Shown here: one piece after another, positions 35,401-43,743 of the stretch
How the letters are laid out: each line of letters begins with the position of its first letter
Numbering within the stretch: the first letter of the stretch is position 1
Source: Ktedonobacter sp. SOSP1-85
Lineage (GTDB): Bacteria > Chloroflexota > Ktedonobacteria > Ktedonobacterales > Ktedonobacteraceae
Length of the DNA stretch: 64,000 nt
Direction of reading: 5' to 3'
NCBI RefSeq assembly: GCF_016587415.1
Contig: NZ_BNJI01000001.1
Location: 3,387,501 to 3,451,500, forward strand
Made by a program: the position numbers and the translations under genes
Notes under the pieces: generated by a model
What the model was told of the DNA's origin: nothing
Databases searched by the model: none
What the model saw: only the letters and a program-made list of their open reading frames with translations

Positions 35401-35580
35401 GAGCAGCTGATCGTTATCAGCCACGACGATACATTTGAGCAGGGGCTGGATAGCCTGATTCGCCTGCGCAAGGCCAGCGGCGAGACCCAGCTCCAACAGG
35501 AGGGACTCTCTGAGTCATCCTTTAGCGACGAAGCGCTCTACCCCAATGGGTCCAATGAGCCTTCCATGGAGCATGTGTAG
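32434..35580 (+). CDS. Rad50/SbcC-like SMC-family ATPase
   Basis: A 1048-residue DNA-repair type ATPase. The N-terminal half-site has Walker A GENGAGKTTLVEAI (residues 31-44). Long coiled coils (about 170-860) meet at a hinge holding a metal-hook-like CPLLREPC near residue 515, spaced CX6C rather than the usual CXXC. The C-terminal half has the signature LSGGEQMSAALAVRL, Walker B LAFFDEPTQNMD and ISHDD. It should tether or open DNA ends with a nuclease. Mre11/SbcD is absent; the next gene encodes a NurA-type nuclease. Confidence 0.9.
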   Translation: MLITRIELENIKSYRHFSVDFRRGTTAISGENGAGKTTLVEAIGFALFDSLPYSQARFVREGEKWGRVLVHLLGGDERPYVVERRCGSGSRWLIHDEEANMRIEQGADVLDKLHELFGIDRERPLDSLFRDALGVPQGTFTSIFLEAASKRKQTFDALLQIEDYKAAAEYLLDSQKDYREQMQQRQSRIDQLEYETRELEQWREQLKQSRQEDAQQKVRNAELTTTLAQLEKREQELNAQYNQLQDLRRSSEARASQYDSARSILANYQQALAQAQAAEQIARETEKGYQQYLQAERALEQLRQQEQQRNRLLKEQARLGNKHASIEMKAKGLHARLQEVEQACLRIEALQPDVQRQQELEERRDELLQNVKLYKSICEEGKNQRERLESTKKTGGVLEQRIAAIEPLVELAQRLPELDLARSRLQVQSVERKNKFQQLNEKRRALHERRDQHAPLLTKLQKAERNVQLIDENRAEAEEMPALQERLNEINARLHRLDGNIEAYSDSLKQSAGGQCPLLREPCLNIKNRGMVSLESYFENLLVEERAQRQQVLTERKDVETRIEQIKKYADALGKYSLYVEKRDDLKRQMQQLEREMEQLEEACAELEVQLEMLKEHDSRVRENEEQYKESKLASEKVATLPGLRDQLQQNEQLITQYEADIQTMRERANQLRDSEPRLQQVNEQLITLNDPRAQLREQRNIVAQAAQFQKEVAEAEQELAELNTQLAALYEQLAAYYELDESIKGQEELRQRSQGAHQNYLKHIEQARTLPERERVCRQQEQETEQAHQHMREAEQAYMQARATFNEQELDEVRRQRRDLHGEISSLAEKMQQIQRAINESEQRIQNAEQQLHELEEVRQEYRELEDLHTMMEYFRKVIKEAAPYVLKAMLNDISAEANRIFGEIMGDRSAQLSWQNDYEVVLRRQGVSRTFAQLSGGEQMSAALAVRLALLKKLSTLNLAFFDEPTQNMDELRRMNLAEQIRRVRGFEQLIVISHDDTFEQGLDSLIRLRKASGETQLQQEGLSESSFSDEALYPNGSNEPSMEHV

Positions 35581-35598
35581 AGCGATATCCTCTGCTCC

Positions 35599-35768
35599 GG
35601 TAGGAACCCGGTTTACCGCGTCCAAATGCCATTCATGGCAATGTGGCGCAGCCGAAGCCTTCTGTGGGCAAATAAGTGACTTGTTGCGCAATATCATGCA
35701 ATGGAACAATGTGGGCTGCGCCGACAGGTGATTCATCGCCTTTGGACGCGGTAAACCAGGTCCCTACC
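35599..35768. repeat. MITE-like palindromic element, family A copy 2
   Basis: A 170-bp element with 28-base terminal repeats (two mismatches) beginning GGTAGGAACCCGGTTTACCG. The internal hairpins GCCATTCATGGC and the GATTCATCGCC region match copies 1 and 3. It sits between the Rad50-like and NurA genes. Confidence 0.85.
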
Positions 35769-35812
35769 AAGAGGAGGGCATTTCCCACTTTAAACAAAAA
35801 AGGAGTTTGCTC

Positions 35813-37087
35813 ATGCTGCACAAAGGCAAGCTGCTCGCTGCCCTGAACTTGAAGCGCGGTCAGTTCTCGCTCTATGACGGCAGCTTTGGCGACCAGCTCA
35901 AGTCTTATCGCCATGTGCTGGAGAACCTCTATCATCGCTATCCCTCCAGCGCTGCGCTGGAGCAGATTCTGCCGCCCGCCGAGCCGGGGATGCCCTCTGC
36001 TGGTGCTCGCCCAACCATCGAGTTTGACCACTGGCTGGCTGAGGCCGCTTTGCGTGAATATCGCGCGCCCCACTATCCCTTTGGTCAGGCCTTTGCCAAT
36101 CATGAACAGGCCAATCAGTGGGCCGAGTGTATCGAGGGCGTCACCACGATTGCTGTGGATGGCAGCCAGTTGCTTCCCTGGCGCGATGCCTCGATTCCAG
36201 TCGCGCTGGTCCAGGTGGGCTTTTTTGTCAATCCGCACGGGCACAACCGTCCCTACACGAAGGATGTACGCCTTGAAGTGTTAGCCCCGGATGAGATCAT
36301 GGAGGATGCGCGCAAAGAAGGGGATGACCCCGATAGCTATCCCTACTCCGATATGCAGGTGACGTTGCGCCGCTATCTGCTGGAGATTGAGACGCTTTGT
36401 AATCTGATGGAACAGCAGGCGCGTAACCGTCGCGTCGATGATCCTGCGCATAGCCCCGTGGTCTTCTTCGATGGCTCGCTGGTGGTCTCGTTCGCCTTGA
36501 CCATGCTTCCGCAGTATCGCCAGAAATATGTTGATTCGGCGGTAATGCTCCTAAAGCTCTCCGAGGACTTGCGCGTTCCTTTGATTGGGTATATCGATAC
36601 CAGCTATGCCCGCGATATGATTACCATGCTGCGCCGTGTGGATGGGGCCGACCGCCAACCTATTCTGCGGGATACCAAGAAGATCCACGACGCCCTGCTC
36701 TGGCAGGGACATATGAACTGGGGTGATCGCACGCCTGCCATGTTGTGTGCGCGTAACGATATCCTCGATAGCTATGGGCCCTATCGCGACCGCGTCGCCT
36801 TCTCGTACCTGCAAACCTCCTCTACGCGCCCGCCTGCTCGCCTGGAGTTCCCGCGTTGGATGCTTGATGACGGACTTGTAGAGCCAGTGATAGATGTAGT
36901 ACGTGCCGAGATTATTATTGGCAAGGGCTATCCCTATGCGATTGAAACCGCCGACCAGGTCTCAGTCATTCGCTCGGTTGACCGTGATATCTTCTACAAC
37001 CAGTTTCAAGATTTTATCCAGCATCAGGGCATGAAGTTCACCTACTCACAGAAGTCTATGAGCAAAGGACGCCGCCGCTATCCTTAA
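35813..37087 (+). CDS. NurA-domain nuclease
   Basis: The ATG at 35813 follows AGGAG (35801-35805) and is preferred over TTG 35807. The 424-residue product has the NurA active-site segment TIAVDGSQLLPWRD (Asp near residue 116), a second acidic strand VVFFDGSLVVSFAL and a C-terminal strand with VIDVVRAEIIIGKGYPYAIE. NurA enzymes are DNA end-resecting nucleases that in archaea work with HerA and Mre11-Rad50. Here it follows the Rad50-like gene, separated by a MITE-like element, suggesting a two-part resection machine. Confidence 0.85.
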   Translation: MLHKGKLLAALNLKRGQFSLYDGSFGDQLKSYRHVLENLYHRYPSSAALEQILPPAEPGMPSAGARPTIEFDHWLAEAALREYRAPHYPFGQAFANHEQANQWAECIEGVTTIAVDGSQLLPWRDASIPVALVQVGFFVNPHGHNRPYTKDVRLEVLAPDEIMEDARKEGDDPDSYPYSDMQVTLRRYLLEIETLCNLMEQQARNRRVDDPAHSPVVFFDGSLVVSFALTMLPQYRQKYVDSAVMLLKLSEDLRVPLIGYIDTSYARDMITMLRRVDGADRQPILRDTKKIHDALLWQGHMNWGDRTPAMLCARNDILDSYGPYRDRVAFSYLQTSSTRPPARLEFPRWMLDDGLVEPVIDVVRAEIIIGKGYPYAIETADQVSVIRSVDRDIFYNQFQDFIQHQGMKFTYSQKSMSKGRRRYP

Positions 37088-37171
37088 TTCACCCCTCTTT
37101 GAGGGAAGGTTCTTCCTCGCTCATGTGTTATACTAAGTTACAATAGAGAAAAGATTCATAAACTAGCGTCA

Positions 37172-37222
37172 GGTGTGTGCTGTGGGTTGGCAGCCGAAGG
37201 CTGCCAACCCACAGCACACACC
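37172..37222 (+). terminator. 24-bp hairpin after the NurA gene
   Basis: Perfect arms 37172-37195 and 37199-37222 with loop GAA and core CAGCC-GAA-GGCTG. Confidence 0.85.
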
Positions 37223-37278
37223 CACTATCTACAGCGAGCGCCGCAGGCGCGAGAAGTGAGAAACAGAACCTAACACAT

Positions 37279-37929
37279 ATGTCTCGTTCAACAACACACA
37301 CTTTCACTTGCCCCTGTGGCGAAGTGTTTTCCAGCTCAATATACGAGTATGTCAACGTCGCTAAAGATGCCGGTCTCCGCTATACCGTGCTCGCGGGCCT
37401 GCTCAACGTCTCCGTCTGCCCCAATTGTGGACTGAAAGCGGCTATCTCGACGCCTTTCATATATTCAGACCCGGCTCACAATTTGTTGGCCTATGTCCAT
37501 CCACGTGGCGATGCTCCTCAGGAGGCGCGGCTGCTCATCTTAGAGAATCTGCGCTCGGCCTATGAGAACGTCGAGGCGCTGCTCATGGCTCGTGATAGAG
37601 CCGATGGGACTGGCGATCATATCGCGACGCTCTCCCCTCGCCAGGCCCAGGACCTGCCCCCATTGCAGGTGGTCTTCGGCCTGGATCAGCTCTCAGAACT
37701 TATCAGTGGAGTACTCGCGCCGGAAGAGCGCCTGGGTAAGCTCGCACTGAGCACTCAGAGCCGGAACGATGCGGAGCGCGGCCAGTTTTACAGTATCGCG
37801 CGCAAGCTTGCCAGCGAGATGGACTGTAGCGTGGAGGTGGAGAGCCTCCCCGACGAATACGTTGTCTGGCTCTATGGCTCACGGCGTCAGATCGGTGCCC
37901 TTATGCGCGAACTCGCCCCTGGAGGGTAA
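37279..37929 (+). CDS. CpXC-domain protein
   Basis: The ATG at 37279 (MSRSTTHTFTCPCGEVF) is chosen because the longer frame starts inside the preceding hairpin. The 216-residue product has the CpXC zinc-ribbon pattern: TCPCGEVF near the N-terminus, then VCPNCGLKAAISTPFIY. CpXC proteins are uncharacterised. The C-terminal half (FGLDQLSELISGVLAPEERL) looks helical and unique. It lies downstream of Rad50-NurA but is separated by a hairpin, so a shared role is only possible. Confidence 0.8.
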   Translation: MSRSTTHTFTCPCGEVFSSSIYEYVNVAKDAGLRYTVLAGLLNVSVCPNCGLKAAISTPFIYSDPAHNLLAYVHPRGDAPQEARLLILENLRSAYENVEALLMARDRADGTGDHIATLSPRQAQDLPPLQVVFGLDQLSELISGVLAPEERLGKLALSTQSRNDAERGQFYSIARKLASEMDCSVEVESLPDEYVVWLYGSRRQIGALMRELAPGG

Positions 37930-37932
37930 TCA

Positions 37933-38001
37933 TAAAAACATAATTGATGGTGTGGATGACGAGGCAAAGCCTCGTCATCCACACCATCAATTATGTTTTT
38001 A
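37933..38001. terminator. 33-bp perfect hairpin between CpXC and MogA/MoaB genes
   Basis: Arms 37933-37965 and 37969-38001 pair without a mismatch around loop AAA, core GAGGC-AAA-GCCTC. The outer ends are A/T runs, giving a U-tract on both strands. Confidence 0.88.
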
Positions 38002-38024
38002 CAGGATAGAGTAGGATAAATACC

Positions 38025-38510
38025 ATGATTACCATTGGTGTACTGACGATCAGCGATGGTGCCTCGCATGGGCAGCGGGAGGATCTGAGCGGGGCGCGAA
38101 TCCGTTCCCTGGTGACGCAGCTCCCAGAGGCGCTTATTCAAGCGGGCGCAATCGTGCCAGATGAGCGTGACCAGATTTCAGCCCTGTTGCGCGAGTGGTC
38201 CGATGAGAAACGCCTGAACCTTATCTTGACGACCGGCGGGACTGGCCTGGCGCCACGCGACGTCACCCCCGAGGCCACACTTGATGTTATCGAGCGCGAG
38301 GCTCCCGGCATCGCTGAAGCCATGCGCTTCAACAGCCTGCAATATACGCCCATGGCGATGCTCTCCCGAGGCGTGGCAGGCGTGCGTGGCAACTCGCTCA
38401 TCATCAACCTTCCAGGCAGCCCCAAGGCCGTCAAAGAATGCCTGGAATATATCCTGCCTGTCCTGCCCCATGCCATCAACCTGCTTGTAGAAGGCCCAAA
38501 GGAACATTAA
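38025..38510 (+). CDS. MogA/MoaB-family molybdenum cofactor protein
   Basis: The 161-residue protein binds and adenylylates molybdopterin. It opens [20 protein letters not shown], and has the MPT-binding [17 protein letters not shown] near residue 70 and the [21 protein letters not shown] segment of the family. It cannot be called MogA or MoaB with certainty. It fits functionally with the molybdate transporter genes elsewhere in the window. It lies between two perfect hairpins, so it is its own transcription unit. Confidence 0.93.
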   Translation: MITIGVLTISDGASHGQREDLSGARIRSLVTQLPEALIQAGAIVPDERDQISALLREWSDEKRLNLILTTGGTGLAPRDVTPEATLDVIEREAPGIAEAMRFNSLQYTPMAMLSRGVAGVRGNSLIINLPGSPKAVKECLEYILPVLPHAINLLVEGPKEH

Positions 38511-38513
38511 AGG

Positions 38514-38570
38514 TTGTGGGTGGGCTACGGATTGGCAGCCTTCGGCTGCCAATCCGTAGCCCACCCACAA
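38514..38570 (+). terminator. 27-bp perfect hairpin after the MogA/MoaB gene
   Basis: Arms 38514-38540 and 38544-38570 around loop TTC, core CAGCC-TTC-GGCTG. Confidence 0.87.
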
Positions 38571-38587
38571 TGATAAATGGAGGCCAT

Positions 38588-39511
38588 ATGCATACATTGC
38601 TCGATGCTCACAGCGATAATATCTTTGCTGTGGCCTGGTCTCCTACAGGTGAATTCCTGGCCTCCGCTGGCCGTGACAGCAAGGTGCATCTCTGGCATTT
38701 CACCTCGGGACGGCTCCAATATACCTATCATGAACCCTCGACCACCTGTTTCCTCTCCCTGGCCTGGTCGCCGGATGGGCGCTACCTCGCGGCTGGCTCG
38801 ACCACTGGCCCGGTTTTTCTCTGGGATGTGGCGACAGGATCCGACAAACCCCAGCTAATCTATCGTGGACATCGGCGCTTTGCGCGCTGCCTGGCCTGGT
38901 CGCCAGATGGGCGTTACCTGGCCTCTGGTGGTGACTTTGGGGATAATACTGTGCAGGTCTGGTCAGCCACGTCGGGGAAGCTACTCACAACGTATACCGC
39001 TCAATATCGCATTTTCTCGCTTGGCTGGTCGCAAGATGGAGTCTATCTGGCCTCGGCCAGCTTTGATGGCAGTGTGCATGTCTGGTCGACACAGGATGGA
39101 GTGCCCGTGTTCATCTATCGCGGCCATAGTGGCCCAGTCTATGCGCTTGACTGGTCACCTGTTCATGGCTACCTGGCCTCGGCTGGGGAGGATGCGGAGG
39201 TGCATATCTGGAGCGTGCCAGGGATTGGCCATCAGCCTGCTCTGGCCCCGGCAATCATTGAGCCGCGTGTCTTGCCCATGCATACGCGTCCCATTAAAAC
39301 GCTGGCTTGGTCGCCAGGCGGCGAGCGACTTGCTAGCGCGGGCGAGGACAAGCTGGTGAATGTCTATGAGCCGTTCGCGACCGAACCAGGAGCGACGCTG
39401 CATACCTTTACCGAGCATCGCGCCTGGATAAGAGCCCTGGCCTGGTCGCCCGACGGCACATGCCTGGCCTCGGCCAGCGCCTCTGATATTTACCTGACCC
39501 AATGCCTCTAA
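38588..39511 (+). CDS. WD40-repeat protein
   Basis: The start at 38588 (MHTLLDAHSD) follows GGAGG by four bases; an upstream ATG at 38570 lies in the hairpin end. The 307-residue product is a single seven-bladed propeller: seven units of LAWSPDGxYLASAxxD...VxVW, the first at FAVAWSPTGEFLASAG and the last at LAWSPDGTCLASASAS. No other domain is attached and no signal peptide is seen. It is likely a cytoplasmic protein-protein platform. Confidence 0.88.
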   Translation: MHTLLDAHSDNIFAVAWSPTGEFLASAGRDSKVHLWHFTSGRLQYTYHEPSTTCFLSLAWSPDGRYLAAGSTTGPVFLWDVATGSDKPQLIYRGHRRFARCLAWSPDGRYLASGGDFGDNTVQVWSATSGKLLTTYTAQYRIFSLGWSQDGVYLASASFDGSVHVWSTQDGVPVFIYRGHSGPVYALDWSPVHGYLASAGEDAEVHIWSVPGIGHQPALAPAIIEPRVLPMHTRPIKTLAWSPGGERLASAGEDKLVNVYEPFATEPGATLHTFTEHRAWIRALAWSPDGTCLASASASDIYLTQCL

Positions 39512-39541
39512 TGACCCATCACGCGAGATGTTTCCCCGTCC

Positions 39542-39712
39542 GGTAGGGACCCGGTTTACCGCGTCCAAAGGCGATTCATCGCCTGTAGGCGCAGCCCACA
39601 TCGTTCCCTTGGTACGATGTCGCGTGATGGGTCTGCTACCCGCAAAAAAAGGTTTTGGCTTGCGCCGCACTGCCATGAATGGCATTTGGACGCGGTAAAC
39701 CGGATTCCTACC
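39542..39712. repeat. MITE-like palindromic element, family A copy 3
   Basis: A 171-bp element with near-perfect terminal repeats (GGTAGGGACCCGGTTTACCG start). Internal order is reversed relative to copy 2: GGCGATTCATCGCC is near the left and GCCATGAATGGC near the right. An inner palindrome CATCACGCGA/TCGCGTGATG crosses its left edge. Confidence 0.85.
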
Positions 39713-39731
39713 GAGAACAGGCATATCGCTT

Positions 39732-41012
39732 CTAATGCACCTCAGCCAATAATTCCTCTTCGTTCAGGGGACCAAGCGCGGTGAGCACCTGTTTCTCCTG
39801 CAAGGGGAAGCTGCGCAGGGCACGCATGACGTCCTCTGGCGTGACCTTCTCGATGCGCTCAATCTCCTCTTCGACGCTTAGCAGGCGGCCCTCGATGACC
39901 CAATCGCTGGCCAGGGCCCGCATACGGACGAAGGTGGACTCATTGCTGATGACGATGCTGCTGATCAGCTTATCCTTGGCGCGCCGTAGCTCGTCCTCGT
40001 GGACGCCGTCTGCCAGCAGGCTGTTTAGCTCATCGCGGAGCATCTTGAGCACGCGGGGGGCGCTATCAGGAGTTGTGTTGGACTCCATGATCATAATTCC
40101 GGTGCCCTCCATGGACCAGATGCCCGCGCTGGCCGACTCGGCCAGGCCGCGCTGATAGATGTTCCAGAAGAGGCGCGAGCCATCGCTATCGCCCAGGATG
40201 CTACCACCCAGCATGGCTGCGTAGTAGTCGGGGTGTTTGACGTCAACGGTGGGCATGGCCAGGATCATGATCTGCTGCTTCAGCTTGGGATCGACCACGA
40301 TATTATTGATGGGTTGCGCTGGTTCATAGTGGGCCGCGTTACGACTGGCATCGCCTGTACGCCAGCCTGAGCAGTGCTTCTCGGCCATTTCGACCAGGTG
40401 ATCCCAATCAAAATTCCCGGCGACGGTGAGGACCAGGTTATTGGCCGCGTAGCGCCGCTGCCAGTACTCGCGCATCTGCTCAATGTGCATCCCGCGAATG
40501 CTCTCGCGTGTGCCCAGGACATCGTGGCCAAGGGGATGCTCCCCGAAATACGTCTGCATCATGCGACGATAGGTCAGGTTATAGGGCTGATCCTCTGAGC
40601 GAGCGATCTCGTTGACGATGACCTCTTTCTCCATATTGAAATCGTTCTCGTCCAGGCGTGGATACATCATGTCGCTCAATAGCTCCATGGCGCGATCCAG
40701 GTACTCGCCGAGCACACGAGCGTAGTACACGGTCGCTTCGTGGGAGGTAAAGGCATTGATCTCCGCTCCAATCTTATTGAATTCCAGCGTGATCTCCTGC
40801 CAGTCCAGGTGTTGGGTTCCCTTGAAGACCATGTGCTCCAGGAAGTGCGAGACGCCCGCGACCTTTGGATCATACTCATCGCGTGAGCCGGTGCGGACAT
40901 AATAGGCGATTGCCACCGATTCAAAGTCTGGCATGGGCTGGCCCACGATCTGTAGACCATTGCTCAGCCGGTGCGTATGAAACACAGCGCCATTATTCTG
41001 GCTCTCTGACAT
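39732..41012 (-). CDS. M16-family (pitrilysin-like) zinc peptidase
   Basis: A 426-residue peptidase of the processing-peptidase type. The inverted zinc motif HFLEHMVFKGT (HxxEH) is at about residues 56-60, followed by the distal Glu in the NEIARSEDQPYN region and the R/Y pair near the end (substrate binding). Bacterial members of this length process or clear peptides in the cytoplasm. It stands alone between repeat elements. Confidence 0.93.
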   Translation of the reverse strand: MSESQNNGAVFHTHRLSNGLQIVGQPMPDFESVAIAYYVRTGSRDEYDPKVAGVSHFLEHMVFKGTQHLDWQEITLEFNKIGAEINAFTSHEATVYYARVLGEYLDRAMELLSDMMYPRLDENDFNMEKEVIVNEIARSEDQPYNLTYRRMMQTYFGEHPLGHDVLGTRESIRGMHIEQMREYWQRRYAANNLVLTVAGNFDWDHLVEMAEKHCSGWRTGDASRNAAHYEPAQPINNIVVDPKLKQQIMILAMPTVDVKHPDYYAAMLGGSILGDSDGSRLFWNIYQRGLAESASAGIWSMEGTGIMIMESNTTPDSAPRVLKMLRDELNSLLADGVHEDELRRAKDKLISSIVISNESTFVRMRALASDWVIEGRLLSVEEEIERIEKVTPEDVMRALRSFPLQEKQVLTALGPLNEEELLAEVH

Positions 41013-41334
41013 CGAATGCTCCTTTCACAATTCGGCTGCGCCACCCCCACTACGTGAAGCCTCGCCTCCGAAAGATGTACTGTTTGTGCCTTCTCTCTTC
41101 AACAGGCAAAAGGACATATTACTAGCATGATAGACCTGCTGTGTCCTGGTTGTCAAATGAGTTTTCACGCCTGCGGACGATTGCGTTCCCTGTAGGGTCC
41201 ATGCTGGCATGGACTCCGAGCGAAGCGACTTCCCCAGCGGCAAGGTATCAGCCTGCGGGCCTTGGAGTCCATGCCAGCATGGACCCTACAATATGCGTGT
41301 AGCCCCCTTCTTCTCCGAGCATAGTGACAGACTC
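41013..41334. other. Intergenic region with repeat element
   Basis: This holds the promoter side of the M16 gene and the 3' side of the unknown membrane protein, plus the 100-bp repeat at 41191-41290. No gene is seen. Confidence 0.6.
41191..41290. repeat. 100-bp palindromic element, family D copy 2
   Basis: Perfect 27-base terminal inverted repeats begin TGTAGGGTCCATGCTGGCAT. The centre includes GCGAAGCGAC and GGTATCAGCCTGC. The ends resemble family A ends (GTAGGG-A/T-CC). Confidence 0.85.
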
Positions 41335-42681
41335 TTATGAGATGATACTGGGGCGACTAATTATTTCATCGGTGGCCTGGCGCGCCTCCAAGCTGACGAG
41401 GGGCAGGTCGGGCCAGATCTCGTGCGCTTTGGCGTTTCCAGCAAGCAGGATGTTGAAGCGCGTTAAGAGATAGGCGTCGGCGTTGCTCAGCTCGCTCTGG
41501 GTCGAGGTCCGGGAATAGTTGATATAAAACTGCGCCGCCGCCAGACAACCTCGTGCCCCCCTCTCGCCTGTCGCAAACTGCCAGTCCGCGTCCTGCTGCT
41601 TCTGGGTAATCTGTCGATAGCGAGCATTGCCAAAGATCGTTCCCATTGTGAGGGTACAGGCTGGGTTGTTAAAGCCACTATATCCCTGGGGGAGAAACGC
41701 GATCTGCCAGCTATCCTTGACCCTGCTAATACGGAGCAGGACCAGGGTCTGGTGATTGGCGCGCGATTGCCGGCTGGTATTGTCTCCCTGAAAGCTCCAA
41801 TGCTCGCGTACTACAACGAAGGTGTTCCAGTAATGCTGACTTTCAGCTTGGTGGTTATTGCCTACCGGGACCGTGCAGAAGAGGCGGCAGTCTTGTTGTT
41901 GCAGTGTACAGCCTGGGCCGACGGTTGGTCCATCACAGGCGCCTGGCCGTTGCGTATCTGTATCCAGGAGAAAGCTCTGCGTTGCCTGGAGACGCTGGCG
42001 CGCGGTGAAGGTCTCTTGAGCATCATAGTCCAGCTTATATTGTTCGCCGGGCTGCACATACTCGCTGCTACCTTGTTTGTCCAGAAAGTCCTGGACCGCT
42101 TGCTTGAGGTTCGTCTGCTCACCTCCTGAAAGACTTGTCAGATTGACGGCACGGGGAAAACTAATGACGCTGGCTTTGTACTGAGCCGTGTTGGCGCTGT
42201 TGGTGAGGCATGCCTGCCCCCTGGCTGGAGGCGTGCTGCCTGCGCCCGGCACGGTAAGCTGGCAGGTAAGAGGGGCAAAGGGCTCGCCCTCCCATGTGAG
42301 CGTATGGATTCCACTGGCCAGGTGTATGGGTTGCTCATTGAGGACTGTCGGCAGGGGATTATATAGCTTGCCATCAACGCTGAGCTGCCCCCAGCCGGGC
42401 AAAAGTTGCACAAAATACAGGTTGCGCGCATTGGGGCCAGGAGTGCTGTTCCCTGAGAAACTCTCGCCGATAAGCACGCGTACGGGAGCCAGGCTTGCCA
42501 GAAGACCAAGCAGCGCCAGGACGATAAGTGCGCTTGTCCAGAAAAGGCGCTGCCGCTTCTGCTTGTATGTCAGGCGTGATCCAAGCCAGAGCCTGCGCAC
42601 TTCGCCCTGTTTCTCCGCGCCTGGCAGATCGCTGACTTCTATTGTCTTATCATCAAATTCGTGCTCGGGTAACTGGTGCAT
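41335..42681 (-). CDS. Unknown single-pass membrane protein
   Basis: A 448-residue protein not recognised. It has a charged cytoplasmic N-terminus (about 45 residues), one membrane helix (WTSALIVLALLGLLASLAPV) and a large outside domain. The outside part begins with a PEGA-like stretch (LLPGWGQLSVDGKLYNPLPT and IHLASGIHTLTWEGEPF) and contains several Cys pairs (GACDGPTVGPGC, QDCRLFC) that may form disulfides. The rest is unlike families I know. It lies alone between two palindromes. Confidence 0.75.
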   Translation of the reverse strand: MHQLPEHEFDDKTIEVSDLPGAEKQGEVRRLWLGSRLTYKQKRQRLFWTSALIVLALLGLLASLAPVRVLIGESFSGNSTPGPNARNLYFVQLLPGWGQLSVDGKLYNPLPTVLNEQPIHLASGIHTLTWEGEPFAPLTCQLTVPGAGSTPPARGQACLTNSANTAQYKASVISFPRAVNLTSLSGGEQTNLKQAVQDFLDKQGSSEYVQPGEQYKLDYDAQETFTARQRLQATQSFLLDTDTQRPGACDGPTVGPGCTLQQQDCRLFCTVPVGNNHQAESQHYWNTFVVVREHWSFQGDNTSRQSRANHQTLVLLRISRVKDSWQIAFLPQGYSGFNNPACTLTMGTIFGNARYRQITQKQQDADWQFATGERGARGCLAAAQFYINYSRTSTQSELSNADAYLLTRFNILLAGNAKAHEIWPDLPLVSLEARQATDEIISRPSIIS

Positions 42682-42804
42682 ACGCCTGGCTTCCTCGTGT
42701 CTCGTGTTGAAAGTAGTGTGCCTCTAGCAATGATAGCGCAGAAAAGCAATCCTGGCACATCTCTTCCAGGATAGTGTCCAGATGTATTGAGCTGTGTGGC
42801 GGCA

Positions 42805-42887
42805 CGACGCTACTAAAGTACGCGTCTACATATCCAGGACGAGATGCCCCGTTCCTGGATATGTAGACGCGTACTTTAGTAGCGTCG
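42805..42887. repeat. 35-bp perfect hairpin, family C copy 1
   Basis: Arms 42805-42839 and 42853-42887 pair without mismatch. The arm sequence CGACGCTACTAAAGTACGCG also occurs, with paired changes, at 46105-46171. Confidence 0.85.
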
Positions 42888-42929
42888 GTCGATAGCCCTA
42901 AATCAACCTTTCTGTACACTCCTCTCTAA

Positions 42930-43739
42930 CTACATTTGTGAACCCATCAAATTTCCACTTTCATAGCGGCGTAAGCCAGCTTCGAACAGGCCAGCGGCAG
43001 CCAGGATGAATATGGCTACTGCACTGATAAGGATGCCCAATAGTGACCATGAAAAATGACGAAGGAGCTGTAATGGCACAAACGAGATAAAACCAGCAGG
43101 CAGAACGGTGAAGAGCAGCACACGCACAAATCCGTTGAAGATATCCATCGGGTATGTGCTGAATGAGATCAGAGCGCCAAACAATTGTTGAGCCATCCCT
43201 TCAGTGTTGCCGAGAAAAAATGCAAGCGAGTTAAGCAACACCATAAAGGCGGTATAAATGAGTGAGACCAGCAATACCAGGAGGATAAAGAGTCCGATAT
43301 GACCTATGTCTGGTCGCACTAAGAGCAGGTAGGCGCCAATGGCAAAGATGATATCTCCCCATGCAGTCGGGTCAGTCGCGGCAATACATACATGGATCAG
43401 TGCATAGCGAGGCATCCCCAGGTACGCATCCAGACCTCCATTCATCACCAGAGCCGAAATCTGGCGGGCATTGCCAAATATGGCGACACTGATGCCAAAT
43501 CCACAGGCCGAGACGGCCCATAAAATGACAATATCGCTCCCTTGCCACCCATTTACGAGAGGAAATTGTTGGAAGTAGTTCCACCAGAAGAAGAGCCAGA
43601 GCGAGTCGTTTGCGAGCATAGCAACGACCTGTACAATAAAGGCGGAACGATATTCTAGCGCCGCTTGTGTATTCGCGATGGTATAGGCATAAATCAAGCT
43701 TACCTCGGAAACGCAACGTTTAAGCCAGCTCATAGCCAT
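42930..43739 (-). CDS. ABC-2 type permease (DUF990-like), subunit 2
   Basis: The start at 43739 (MAMSWLKRCVSEV) follows GGAGGG by about nine bases. The 269-residue protein has six hydrophobic helices and an internal LVSLIYTAFMVLLNSLAFFLG segment typical of the DUF990/ABC-2 pair that exports lipids, daunorubicin-like drugs or polysaccharides. Its start overlaps the preceding permease end closely (five-base gap), so it is translated from the same message. Confidence 0.85.
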   Translation of the reverse strand: MAMSWLKRCVSEVSLIYAYTIANTQAALEYRSAFIVQVVAMLANDSLWLFFWWNYFQQFPLVNGWQGSDIVILWAVSACGFGISVAIFGNARQISALVMNGGLDAYLGMPRYALIHVCIAATDPTAWGDIIFAIGAYLLLVRPDIGHIGLFILLVLLVSLIYTAFMVLLNSLAFFLGNTEGMAQQLFGALISFSTYPMDIFNGFVRVLLFTVLPAGFISFVPLQLLRHFSWSLLGILISAVAIFILAAAGLFEAGLRRYESGNLMGSQM

Positions 43740-43743
43740 GTTT

